Assembly (NCBI RefSeq): GCF_017303275.1
Contig: NZ_JAFKOJ010000001.1
Coordinates: forward strand, 1,153,922-1,217,921
Length of the DNA stretch: 64,000 bases
Source: Bacillus sp. NTK034
Lineage (GTDB): Bacteria > Bacillota > Bacilli > Bacillales > Cytobacillaceae
Reading direction: 5' to 3'
Shown here: in pieces, positions 54,729 to 63,528 of the stretch
Layout: each line of letters starts with the position of its first letter
Numbering within the stretch: the first letter of the stretch is position 1
Notes under the pieces: generated by a model
Seen by the model: only the letters and a program-made list of their open reading frames with translations
What the model was told of the DNA's origin: nothing
The model's database searches: none
Position numbers and translations under genes: made by a program

Positions 54729-55437
54729 GTTGAGCTATTCCCTTCAATATATTTGTAACCCACACCCCAGAGGGTTTTTATGAAATCGTGCTGAGCGCCA
54801 ATCTTTTTTCTGATATTTTTAATATGCACGGTTACGGTGTTTAAATCTCCGTATTCGTCTCCCCAGATACTTTCATAAATTTGTTCGCGGGTGAGGACAT
54901 TATTGGGGTGATTCTTCAGAAAGGATAGAATTTGAAATTCCTTTGTCGATAACTCTAACTTTTGATAATTTAAAAAAGCTTCAAATGTCTTGTCATTTAA
55001 TACAAGACGTGAGTTTGATGTTTGGAAATTCTCACCACTATCCTTTCTAATGCCGTTCCATTCCTGATGTAAACGGTCAGCCTTTCTGAAATGAGCTTTA
55101 ATCCGCGAGGTAAGCTCCTGAATGCTGAAAGGTTTGGTCATATAATCATCTGCACCAATTTCCAGTCCGATAATCTTGTCCATATCCCTGCTGCGTGCAC
55201 TTAGCAACAGAATGGGGATATTGTATTCATTTCTAATTTCCTGCAAACTTCCAAACCGTCCATTTCCGGCATCATGATATCTAAAACAACAAAATCTATC
55301 TTGTATTCTTTCACATAACATAAAGCTTTTTTTCCAGAATAAGCTTGTATGGTATTAAATTGTTCAAATTTTAAGCTTTCTGTAATGAGCCGTACAATAT
55401 CATGATCGTCATCGACAACTAAAATCGTTTTCACCAT
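54725..55437 (-). pseudogene. OmpR-family response regulator gene with frameshift
   Basis: The receiver begins as MVKTILVVDDDHD and keeps the phosphoacceptor Asp in FVVLDIMMPEMDGLEVC. A single-base loss near 55238-55242 then shifts the frame; the second part continues as EIRNEYNIPILLLSAR and ADDYMTKPF, followed by a winged-helix domain ending GVGYKYIEG. Inserting one base restores one full 235-residue protein. It overlaps the kinase gene downstream by 4 bases. The pair resembles the intact kinase-regulator system nearby. Confidence 0.75.
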
Positions 55438-55464
55438 TTTTTCACCATCTTTATTATTTTTCAT

Positions 55465-55900
55465 ATTTTCTCACATGGTAATAAAAAATTAAACTCGTTC
55501 GCACTTTTATTTTTTAATTGGAAAGCAATTTATATCTATCGTCTTTACTAATATATCTATTTTTCTATTTGGGGCACATTTATCCACGTAGATACTCCTC
55601 TTTATATTACAGAAAAAAATATTACTGAACATGTTTTTTTGAGAAAGTATGGAGATGAAGTAACTACTTTTTACTTTCTAGATAGATCGTTCTAAAAAAG
55701 TGAATGTGGATCCTTATATATGAATACTGGGGTCCTATTCAATAATCACAAACGCAAACTAGATTATTTCTTTGCTTACAAAAAATCCTCTTGGACCTTT
55801 AAGGTCCAAGAGGATGAATTGATGTTCCATTCTGCATAAATTCTTCAAATTTATAAAATATAATTCAAATTAGCAGCTTCTTGAGAAACGGGTGAATTAA
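55465..55900. other. Non-coding region with a long palindrome
   Basis: No gene was found. At 55785-55815 ATCCTCTTGGACCTT pairs with AAGGTCCAAGAGGAT around one base, forming an almost perfect 31-base palindrome. The A-run before it would act as a T-tail on the minus strand, but no minus-strand gene ends there. A segment GCACATTTATCCACGTAGATA near 55575-55594 resembles a copy of the repeat cluster at 43325-43487. Confidence 0.4.
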
Positions 55901-57295
55901 GTGACAAAAATTTCAATTAAGCTTGGAATTGTGTTCTTTCTAATTATCTTCAGCCTTGAGATTTTTATGTTTTTCTTTTTACATTCAGCCCTTGTGGATT
56001 CAAGGATAGAAGAAGAGTTTCTTTCTTTGCAAGCAAGAGGTAACGCCCATAGGGACATACTGGAAAAGCACTTTGATCCAGAAACAATCTCTCATGTTAC
56101 TTTAATGGAATCGGAGGCAAATACCGATGTCGTTATCACTGGTTTTAATGGTGAGATCCTTGGTTCAACAGTAAGGAGAGACGATGTTCAAGACCATATT
56201 AACAGTTCAGACTCAGATATCCCCCGAGATGGAGAGATTGTTGATGATAACTGGAAAGAGGGAAAGTTTATCTCAACAGTTAGTCCAATTGATTTAGATG
56301 GCAAAACATATGGCAAGGTTTTTATGTTTCAAGAAACAGAATCCATACACTCTTTAATTGAAAGAATTAATAAACATTTTATATTTACAGGATTAATAGC
56401 CGTGTTATTAACCTTAATTGTAATTATTTTTCTTTCTAAAGGACTTGCAAAGCCTTTAATAAAAATGAAGGAAGCTACTTCCAAAATTAGCAAGGGTGAT
56501 TTTACAATTTCACTCCCCAAAAACAGGAATGACGAACTTGGGGATTTAGCAGATTCTATTTCTCAGCTTGCCAGCGACTTGAATTATTTAAAACTAGAGC
56601 GAAACGATTTTTTAGCGAGCATTTCTCATGAACTTAGGACCCCCCTCACCTATATTAAGGGCTATGCTGATATTGTTCTTAAACGTAATTTATCTAATGA
56701 GGACCGTGACAAATACTTAAATATTATTCATGAGGAGGCGAATCGCCTTTCTGATTTAATTAAGGACCTTTTCGATCTTGCGAAAATGGACAAAAATTCC
56801 TTTATCATACAGAAAAGTGCATTAGACTTAACAGATTTTATTACGAAAATTGAACAAAAGTTTTCTCCGGCTTTTCACGAAAAAGGAATGGAATTTGAAG
56901 TAATTTGTCCGGAAGGAGTATATATAATGGCTGATCCTATCAGACTTGAGCAAATCATCTTTAACTTGCTGGATAACGCTATTAAATACTCTCCATCTGG
57001 AGGCAAAACAATTCTTGATGTTAGCAGCAAAAAGAAGGATGTCAATATTAAAGTTCGAGATAATGGAAAAGGAATACCTGAAGAAGACCTGCCTCATATT
57101 CTAAACCGCTTTTATCGAGTAGATAAGTCTAGAACCAGATCTTTAGGAGGAACAGGTTTGGGGCTTGCCATAGTAAAGGAGCTTGTCCTTGCCCATGGTG
57201 GGACAATCTCTGTGAAAAGTAAGGAAGGGATCGGAACTGAATTTGAACTAGTCTTTAAAGGAGCAGATAGCATTGAAAACGATACTATTAGTTGA
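55901..57295 (+). CDS. Sensor histidine kinase with HAMP domain
   Basis: A 464-residue membrane sensor kinase: N-terminal helix (residues 9-29), an extracellular sensor region of about 130 residues, a second helix near residue 165-185, then HAMP, HisKA (SISHELRTPLT with the phospho-His), and HATPase_c (N-box DNAIKYS, DNGKGI, GGTGLGLAIVK). It is followed by its response regulator with a 23-base overlap. GTG 55901 is the likely start. Signal unknown; the neighbouring YdhK-like and copper genes suggest metal or envelope stress. Confidence 0.9.
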   Translation: MTKISIKLGIVFFLIIFSLEIFMFFFLHSALVDSRIEEEFLSLQARGNAHRDILEKHFDPETISHVTLMESEANTDVVITGFNGEILGSTVRRDDVQDHINSSDSDIPRDGEIVDDNWKEGKFISTVSPIDLDGKTYGKVFMFQETESIHSLIERINKHFIFTGLIAVLLTLIVIIFLSKGLAKPLIKMKEATSKISKGDFTISLPKNRNDELGDLADSISQLASDLNYLKLERNDFLASISHELRTPLTYIKGYADIVLKRNLSNEDRDKYLNIIHEEANRLSDLIKDLFDLAKMDKNSFIIQKSALDLTDFITKIEQKFSPAFHEKGMEFEVICPEGVYIMADPIRLEQIIFNLLDNAIKYSPSGGKTILDVSSKKKDVNIKVRDNGKGIPEEDLPHILNRFYRVDKSRTRSLGGTGLGLAIVKELVLAHGGTISVKSKEGIGTEFELVFKGADSIENDTIS

Positions 57296-57950
57296 TGATG
57301 AGTCCAGAATGCTCGATCTACTTGCGCTTTATTTAACCCCATTAGGTTATAATTGTGTCAAAAAGTCATCTGCGGTAGATGCAATAACGTATATAGAAAC
57401 AAATCATGCCGATTTAATATTGTTAGATGTGATGATGCCTGAAATGGATGGTTGGACAGCATGCAAAGAATTCAAGAAAATTAGGGATATCCCAATTATC
57501 ATGCTCACGGCCAGAAGTGAGAAGCCTGATATCGTTAAAGGATTAAAAATAGGCGCAGATGATTATATTCTGAAACCATTTGATGAAGAAGAACTTGTAG
57601 CAAGAATTGAAGCCGTACTTAGAAGAACTACAACAGAAGAAGAGATCCTCTCATTTAAAGGCCTAACACTTAAACCAGCTTCCTATGAACTTTATTTTGA
57701 AGATAAAGAGATCTTGCTCACACCTAAGGAGTTTGCGATGGTCCAGTTATTTATAAGTAACAGAAACAAGGTTTTCTCCAGGGATCACTTAATTGAATCG
57801 GTTTGGGGATATGGCGTATCAATTGAAGACCGAACGATTGATTCACATGTTAGAAATATTAGGGAAAAATTGAGAAGGGCAGGCTTTCCCGCAGATGAGT
57901 TTTTACTAACCGTTTGGGGCGTTGGATATAAATGGGCTGGCAAGGAATAA
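57273..57950 (+). CDS. OmpR/PhoB-family response regulator
   Basis: A 225-residue two-component regulator with a receiver (KTILLVDDESRM; phospho-Asp in LILLDVMMPEMDG; Lys in ILKPFDEEE) and a C-terminal winged-helix domain (LTPKEFAMVQLF, DSHVRNIREKLR, VWGVGYKW). The start is TTG with AAAGGAG upstream, inside the end of the kinase gene. It would control its own operon or the minus-strand YdhK-like gene nearby, but no operator was identified. Confidence 0.92.
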   Translation: MKTILLVDDESRMLDLLALYLTPLGYNCVKKSSAVDAITYIETNHADLILLDVMMPEMDGWTACKEFKKIRDIPIIMLTARSEKPDIVKGLKIGADDYILKPFDEEELVARIEAVLRRTTTEEEILSFKGLTLKPASYELYFEDKEILLTPKEFAMVQLFISNRNKVFSRDHLIESVWGYGVSIEDRTIDSHVRNIREKLRRAGFPADEFLLTVWGVGYKWAGKE

Positions 57951-57973
57951 AATTCTATTTGTGATTAAGGATT

Positions 57974-58010
57974 TAAAAAGTCGATTCCATGGTTTGGAAT
58001 CGACTTTTTA
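57974..58010. terminator. Bidirectional terminator
   Basis: TAAAAAGTCGATTCCA (57974-57989) pairs with TGGAATCGACTTTTTA (57995-58010) perfectly, with A and T tails. It ends the two-component operon on the plus strand and may serve the YdhK-like gene on the minus strand. Confidence 0.85.
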
Positions 58011-58041
58011 TTCTTGTTTACTCTGTTAAAGTTTTATAAAT

Positions 58042-58665
58042 TTAATCAGCTTGAGATAACTCGCTTTCTGTTACCCATTTATGATTTTTTACTTCTTCAC
58101 CGCCGGTTGTTGGAGTGAAATCAACCATATATACAGTTGTTTGTTCAGCCGAGTCAATTACAGCTGTTGCTCCGTCCATACCTTCCATATGATCCGCATT
58201 TACAGTAACTTCTGTTCCAGGTTCAAGCGGTTCTTCTTCGACTCCTTCTAACTCTTCATGGATCACCCATTTATGATCTTCCACTTTTTCTCCGCCAGTC
58301 GTCGGGGTATAAGATATTGTATAAACCGTAGTATCATATGCTCCAGCTATGGTTGCTTCAGCGCCCTTCATTCCTGACATGTGATCTGATTCAATAATGG
58401 CTTTACTTCCAACTTCATAAGTTGGTGAAGCTGCTTCTTCTAAACCTTCAGGAACTTCGCCTGAGCTAGACATATCATGATCCATGCCTTCATGATCCAT
58501 GCCTTCCATATCTTCATTGTCTTGGCTCTCTTCTGTATTCTCGGTGCCTTCATTGTTTTCTGCGTTTTCATCATTTGCATTTGTACAGGCTCCCAAAAGA
58601 AATAAAAGAGAAGCAAGCAATGCAAATAACATTGATTTTCTAAAATCCTTTTTCAACATATACAA
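58042..58665 (-). CDS. YdhK-like lipoprotein with two DUF1541 repeats
   Basis: A 207-residue lipoprotein. The signal peptide ends in a lipobox LLGAC, followed by an acidic region with Met/His/Asp clusters (MEGMDHEGMDHDM) that may bind copper. Two DUF1541 repeats follow, each with SDHMSGMKGA or ADHMEGMDGA and a TPTTGGE(K/E)V(E/K)(D/N)HKW end. It is anchored outside the membrane. It lies beside the two-component system and between the two copper modules. AAAGGAGG is 7 bases before ATG 58665. Confidence 0.85.
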   Translation of the reverse strand: MYMLKKDFRKSMLFALLASLLFLLGACTNANDENAENNEGTENTEESQDNEDMEGMDHEGMDHDMSSSGEVPEGLEEAASPTYEVGSKAIIESDHMSGMKGAEATIAGAYDTTVYTISYTPTTGGEKVEDHKWVIHEELEGVEEEPLEPGTEVTVNADHMEGMDGATAVIDSAEQTTVYMVDFTPTTGGEEVKNHKWVTESELSQAD

Positions 58666-59161
58666 AATCCTCCTTTATCAATTTCCGTTATTATAACTGT
58701 AAAATGTGCAGAAAATATGATGTAAGCTTATGTAAAAACATTGCCTTTAAACTTTTTCCCCATTCGATAAATATTTATTCAGCTTGGATTTTTTTGCTAC
58801 GGTTGAGGACAACAAAAGTTGTCAATTCAAAATTGAAAGGTTTTGATGCCTATTAATCTCTAGGGAACCTTGCCTTCCAAACGTGGGTTTTCAGGATATC
58901 TAACGGAAGCAAGAGTTGATTTCATTTTCTTGGATTGTTGACCATTTATAATAGAAGAGTTTAAAATTATAAAAAGTGTTTTAGATACATCTTACTTTTA
59001 CCATATGAGTATGCATAATCTATGCATACACGTTAGAAATTGACCATGCATATAATTGTTTAAAAAAGAAAAATGTGGAGGTCAATGTATATACAACACA
59101 AACCGAAAAAATTAAGAAAAACTCTCCTCTCACACTCTTTAATAAAATGAGGTGAAAGAAA
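58666..59161. other. Non-coding region with a small palindrome
   Basis: No gene was recognised. GTATGCATA (59009-59017) and TATGCATAC (59021-59029) form a perfect inverted repeat around three bases, which could be an operator for the 59162 gene or for the lipoprotein. The remainder is AT-rich. Confidence 0.3.
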
Positions 59162-59551
59162 TTGTGTTTTACTCATGATGTCATTGAACGACAAGCCTTT
59201 AAAATATGTGAAGAGATGAAGATACATTCCATTTACAGCCTAGTGGGTGTTACTACCACTGATGGTCCAATCAGGAAGATTCAAGAAAATACATCCATTG
59301 AAAGCAATTTTAATTTACTACCTGGAGAAGCTTTACCTTTGATTACAAAGGTCATGCTTCAAGATGCTAATGGAAGTCATTATTGGGTTATACCAGATGA
59401 AGAGGGGCTTCAATTTGCTAAAGGGGAGATTACTTATAAAGAATATAAACGTCTTCAAGCTAAAGAAAAAAGACAGTTAACTACTATATTATTAGCCTCC
59501 GGTGGGACATTATTTTTATTGAGTTGGTCAGTTCTTCGTTTTTTAATTTAA
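59162..59551 (+). CDS. Hypothetical protein with C-terminal membrane anchor
   Basis: A 129-residue protein of unknown family. The soluble part has no motif I can assign. The C-terminus is one hydrophobic helix (TTILLASGGTLFLLSWSVL, residues about 107-125), preceded by a basic patch (KRLQAKEKRQ), so it is probably a tail-anchored membrane protein. The start is TTG at 59162, with GAGGTG about 8 bases upstream. It is monocistronic and closed by a hairpin. Confidence 0.6.
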   Translation: MCFTHDVIERQAFKICEEMKIHSIYSLVGVTTTDGPIRKIQENTSIESNFNLLPGEALPLITKVMLQDANGSHYWVIPDEEGLQFAKGEITYKEYKRLQAKEKRQLTTILLASGGTLFLLSWSVLRFLI

Positions 59552-59574
59552 ACGCTTTACTTAATATAAAAAAG

Positions 59575-59610
59575 AAACGGATGACTCTTAAGTGTGAGTC
59601 ATCCGTTTTA
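59575..59610 (+). terminator. Terminator
   Basis: AAACGGATGACTC (59575-59587) pairs with GAGTCATCCGTTT (59596-59608), an 13-base perfect stem with an 8-base loop and T-tail. Confidence 0.85.
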
Positions 59611-59636
59611 TTTAATTAGACGTTAGGGCACAAATA

Positions 59637-62066
59637 TCAACGTATAGGTTTCCATTTTCTTAAAAATAATGTGTTGCCAACTACTGAAACAGAGCTGAAA
59701 GCCATCGCTCCACCTGCAAGAATCGGATTTAAAAGGCCGATTGCTGCAACTGGAATCAATACAACGTTGTATGCAAATGCCCAGAAAAGATTTTGTTTGA
59801 TTTTTCTCATGGTAGTTTTGGAAAGGCTGATTGTATCAACAATTCCCATCAGGTCACCGCGCATTAATGTTATATCCGCAGCCTCCATTGCAACGTCTGT
59901 ACCTGTTCCAATTGCAATTCCAACATGGGCAGCAGCTAGTGCTGGGGCATCATTAATTCCATCGCCAACCATTGCAACAATTTTTCCTTCCTGCTTCAAT
60001 TTTTCAACTTCTGCAGATTTATCTTCAGGAAGTACTTCAGCAAGGACCTTATCGACACCAACCTGCTTTGCAATCGCTTCGGCCGTCAATTTATTATCAC
60101 CAGTAATCATAATGACTTCAATACCCATATTTTTAAGATGTTTAATAGCTTTGGCAGAAGTTTCTTTAACTGTATCTGCAACAGCTATTATACCTGCTAG
60201 GCTGTCATTAACTGCTATTAGCATAGCGGTTTTTCCTTCCCCTTCAAGCTGTTCCATGCGGCTTAATGCATTGCCTATTTCTATATTATTCTTGAGCATT
60301 AACTTCTTATTTCCAATAAGCACCTTCTGATCTTTGATACTTACTTGTATTCCATGACCTGGGATGGCATTAAAGTTTTGTGTTTCCAGAAGCTGAATGC
60401 CACTTTCTTTTGCACCATTTACAATTGCTTCCCCAAGTGGATGCTCCGATCCTTTTTCAGCCGAAGCAGCTATCTGCAGTAATTCATCTTCTTTATATTT
60501 TCCAAAAGCTATTACATCGGTGACATCTGGTTCACCTTTTGTAATCGTGCCGGTCTTATCCAAAACCACGGTAGTTACGCTCTGTGATGTTTGGAGGTGT
60601 TCAGCACCTTTAATAAGAAGTCCATTTTCAGCGCCTTTTCCTGTTCCAACCATTACAGCTGTCGGAGTTGCCAATCCTAATGCACAAGGACATGCAATAA
60701 CCAGGACAGCGATTGTACTGACAAGTGCAGGTGTAAATCCTGCGATGAAATAAGTTATGGCAAATGTCGCTAAAGCAATTAGGATTACAATTGGTACAAA
60801 GATTCCTGAAATTTTATCAGCGAGTTTTTGAATAGGGGCTTTTGAGCCCTGAGCTTCTTCGACAAGTTTAATAATTTGTGCAAGTGCCGTGTCCTTGCCG
60901 ACTTTAGTAGCTTTAAATGTAAATGAACCATGTTTGTTCACCGTTGCTCCAATGACTGTGTCCCCAACCCTTTTTGTAACAGGCATGCTTTCCCCAGTTA
61001 GCATGGATTCATCAACGGTAGTGTTTCCTTCAATTATTTCCCCATCAACAGGAACCTTTTCTCCAGCACGAACAAAAATCATGTCACCTGTTTGAACCTC
61101 TTCCAGGGGTATATCAAGTTCTTCTCCATCCCTAATGACCCTTGCTGTTTTCGCTTGAAGTCCCATTAGCGTTTTGATAGCTTCTGATGTTTGTCCTTTA
61201 GCTCTTGTTTCAAGCAATTTTCCTAAAACAATTAAAGTCATGACGATAGCAGCTGCTTCGTAATATAAAAATTGACCAGTTCCCAAAATCGTGACGATCA
61301 GACTGTAAAAGTAAGCTGCTGAAGTTCCCAGCACAACCAAAACTGCCATGTTGGCACTTCCGCCTCGAACTGCATTGTATGCATCACGATAATAATGGCC
61401 GCCTACATAGAATTGAACTGGTGTAGCAAGTAGGAATTGTACCCAAGGACTCATATGAAAAAACATTCCATTGCTATACTCCATAGCAAAATCCGATATC
61501 ATTTGAACTAAAAAGAATACGGATAAAATTGCGCCTATAGTAAACTTCCTGATTTGCTTTTTATATTCTTTCTCCCTAGAGCTTCGCTCATAATCTTCAT
61601 CTCTCTCGCCAACTACCTTTGCATCATAGCCGACTTTTTTTACAGCGGCTATGATTTGCTCAAAATTTGTGTTTCCAGGAATGAACTCGATAATTGCTTT
61701 TTCAGAAGCTAAATTCACAGTTGCACTTTTTATTCCTTCTACCTTTTTTAATCCCTTTTCAACACGGGTTGCACATGCTGCGCATGTCATTCCTATAATA
61801 TCAAGCTGGACTTTTTCCTCTTGTACACCGTAACCTGTCTTTTTTATTTTTTCTATGACATCGTTAACAGTAGCTGTGTTTGGGTCTAACGTAACAGAAG
61901 CCTTTTCTGTAGCGAGGTTAACACTAGCTTTTTGTATACCTGGAATTTTAGCAATATTTTTTTCAATACGGGTAGCACATGCTGCACATGTCATGCCGGA
62001 TATGCTCAATGTAACATTTTCTCCGGCAGTTTGTGTTTTGGCAATTGATTGCTCAGCCATTTTCAT
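59637..62066 (-). CDS. copA: Copper-exporting P1B-type ATPase CopA, second copy
   Basis: An 809-residue P1B ATPase with the same plan as the first copy: two heavy-metal domains with MTCAACA, CPC in [18 protein letters not shown] and [10 protein letters not shown]. The two proteins differ clearly outside these motifs, so they are paralogues or one was acquired. It exports Cu(I). It is preceded by a perfect palindrome (62119-62147), and copZ and csoR lie further upstream. The ATG at 62060 is also possible because GGAGG is closer to optimal spacing. Confidence 0.95.
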   Translation of the reverse strand: MKMAEQSIAKTQTAGENVTLSISGMTCAACATRIEKNIAKIPGIQKASVNLATEKASVTLDPNTATVNDVIEKIKKTGYGVQEEKVQLDIIGMTCAACATRVEKGLKKVEGIKSATVNLASEKAIIEFIPGNTNFEQIIAAVKKVGYDAKVVGERDEDYERSSREKEYKKQIRKFTIGAILSVFFLVQMISDFAMEYSNGMFFHMSPWVQFLLATPVQFYVGGHYYRDAYNAVRGGSANMAVLVVLGTSAAYFYSLIVTILGTGQFLYYEAAAIVMTLIVLGKLLETRAKGQTSEAIKTLMGLQAKTARVIRDGEELDIPLEEVQTGDMIFVRAGEKVPVDGEIIEGNTTVDESMLTGESMPVTKRVGDTVIGATVNKHGSFTFKATKVGKDTALAQIIKLVEEAQGSKAPIQKLADKISGIFVPIVILIALATFAITYFIAGFTPALVSTIAVLVIACPCALGLATPTAVMVGTGKGAENGLLIKGAEHLQTSQSVTTVVLDKTGTITKGEPDVTDVIAFGKYKEDELLQIAASAEKGSEHPLGEAIVNGAKESGIQLLETQNFNAIPGHGIQVSIKDQKVLIGNKKLMLKNNIEIGNALSRMEQLEGEGKTAMLIAVNDSLAGIIAVADTVKETSAKAIKHLKNMGIEVIMITGDNKLTAEAIAKQVGVDKVLAEVLPEDKSAEVEKLKQEGKIVAMVGDGINDAPALAAAHVGIAIGTGTDVAMEAADITLMRGDLMGIVDTISLSKTTMRKIKQNLFWAFAYNVVLIPVAAIGLLNPILAGGAMAFSSVSVVGNTLFLRKWKPIR

Positions 62067-62118
62067 GCTCCTCCTTTTAAACTGATTGAGGATAAATAAT
62101 TCCTAAAGACGGTCAATT

Positions 62119-62147
62119 CTTAACATACCCATTATGGGTATGTTAAG
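62119..62147. promoter_or_regulatory. Perfect palindrome upstream of the second copA
   Basis: CTTAACATACCC (62119-62130) and GGGTATGTTAAG (62136-62147) are perfect inverted 12-base arms around 5 bases. The TACCC/GGGTA core resembles a CsoR site. It lies between copZ and copA, so copA may have its own copper-controlled promoter. Confidence 0.7.
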
Positions 62148-62192
62148 TTTAAAAAGAGAGGGTGCTGCTATTTGCACACCCCGCCTTTTTAT

Positions 62193-62402
62193 TTAAACTA
62201 CATCATACCCTTGATCATCAATAGTTTCCTTGACTTTGTCTAAAGAAACTTCTGCGGAATTATATTCGACATCAACTTTTCCACTTTCGAGATGAACCTT
62301 AACATTGGAAACTCCCGCTAACTCGCCGACACTGCCTTCGATTGCTTTAATACAATGACCACAGGACATACCTTCTACATTTAATGTAACCTTTTCCATC
62401 AT
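62193..62402 (-). CDS. copZ: CopZ-like copper chaperone, third
   Basis: A 69-residue heavy-metal-associated domain with GMSCGHC, nearly the same in plan as the chaperone at 51789. Start ATG 62402 or the next Met. It lies 12 bases after csoR and would carry Cu(I) to the following CopA. Confidence 0.93.
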   Translation of the reverse strand: MMEKVTLNVEGMSCGHCIKAIEGSVGELAGVSNVKVHLESGKVDVEYNSAEVSLDKVKETIDDQGYDVV

Positions 62403-62414
62403 TCATTCTCTCCT

Positions 62415-62762
62415 TTATTTTTTCATTAGTTTTTGTACTGTAATAAGCACTTCATCTAAAACTTCTAAATCTCCTTCTTGAAGGCGGTCCACGACGCATC
62501 CTTTTAAATGCCCTTCCAAAAGAATCTTTGCAACGCTGTTTAAAGCAGATTGTGTAGCTGAGATTTGTGTAATGACATCGTCACAATATGTGTCCCTTTC
62601 AATTAAACCCTTTATACCGCGAATTTGTCCTTCAATTCGGTTTAATCGAACGACAAGATTATTCTTAACTTTATCAGAATGGTGACTTTTTCTCATACTT
62701 TCGTTTGCGCAGCAGCTTTCTTCTACGGTTGGCAATTCATTCTTTTCTAATTTAGATATCAC
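62415..62762 (-). CDS. csoR: Copper-sensing repressor CsoR, second
   Basis: A 115-residue CsoR-family repressor with the copper ligands in RDTYCDDVI and EGHLKGCVV. The middle part is nearly identical to the first CsoR, but the N-terminus differs. Start is GTG at 62762 with AAGGGGG upstream. It heads the second csoR-copZ-copA module. The two repressors could regulate both modules, since their likely sites are similar. Confidence 0.92.
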   Translation of the reverse strand: MISKLEKNELPTVEESCCANESMRKSHHSDKVKNNLVVRLNRIEGQIRGIKGLIERDTYCDDVITQISATQSALNSVAKILLEGHLKGCVVDRLQEGDLEVLDEVLITVQKLMKK

Positions 62763-62791
62763 TTAGCTTCCCCCTTGCAAATTTAATGTAT

Positions 62792-62810
62792 CATACCCCT
62801 GTACCCTATG
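62792..62810. promoter_or_regulatory. CsoR-like site before the second csoR
   Basis: CATACCCCTGTACCCTATG contains two TACCC-type half-sites close to the csoR start. It is less symmetric than the other copper sites. Confidence 0.45.
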
Positions 62811-62875
62811 CAAAGATAAAGGTACGAAAAATTTTGTTAATTTTAGAGATTTTTTGAATGAAAAAAATTAAAAGG

Positions 62876-63514
62876 TTAGATTATTTTTTTATTTATTTCC
62901 TCTAATATTGCCTCATTTCCGATCCTGTTTACAAATTTATGGAACGTTTCTCTTTTCTTTGCCTGTTGCTGGTAAAATTCAATGATCTTTTCAACAGCTG
63001 AATATAAATCTTCAGGTTCAAGATTAGTCATTAATAGGGCCCCTGTTTCTGCATCTTTTCCTTTCGATTTTCCTCCAATATATAAATCGTAATGATATTT
63101 TACCTTCATTATGCCTATGTCATTGATTAGTGGTTCACCGCAGCCGACTGGACAGCCAGTATAAGCTGGCTTTAATGTGAAAGGGACAGGAGTTCCTGCT
63201 ATACGCTCATTCAACTCTTTTGCTACAGGCATTCCTTCTTCTTCTTCCCCTTTACAAAAATTGCATGTCCGTAAACTTTTAACAAATTTTCCTACTGGAT
63301 AACATCTAAGCCCTACCTGCTCAAACTCTGAAATGATTTCATCTTTCTTGTCATCAAATACGTCGATGTAGAGCTGCTGAAATGTAGTCAGTTCAAGCTC
63401 ATCCTGATCATCCATATATTTTGCAATTACAAGTAGTTGCTTGGCAGTTAGTTTTGCACCAAAATGTATACCTCCGTTTACAGCTATCTTTACTTTTTTT
63501 CTTTGCGCATCCAT
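62876..63514 (-). CDS. Sulfite/nitrite reductase-like protein (siroheme/4Fe-4S type)
   Basis: A 212-residue protein with a ferredoxin-like nitrite/sulfite reductase half-domain (LTAKQLLVIAKYM near residue 24) and a C-terminal cluster region with CNFCKG and TGCPVGCGEP, the cysteines of a 4Fe-4S/siroheme site. It is much shorter than full NirA or CysI proteins (about 500-570 residues), so it is a one-domain relative of unknown substrate. It lies after the csoR module on the minus strand without an obvious operon partner. Confidence 0.75.
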   Translation of the reverse strand: MDAQRKKVKIAVNGGIHFGAKLTAKQLLVIAKYMDDQDELELTTFQQLYIDVFDDKKDEIISEFEQVGLRCYPVGKFVKSLRTCNFCKGEEEEGMPVAKELNERIAGTPVPFTLKPAYTGCPVGCGEPLINDIGIMKVKYHYDLYIGGKSKGKDAETGALLMTNLEPEDLYSAVEKIIEFYQQQAKKRETFHKFVNRIGNEAILEEINKKII

Positions 63515-63528
63515 ATGTTTCCCCTTTT

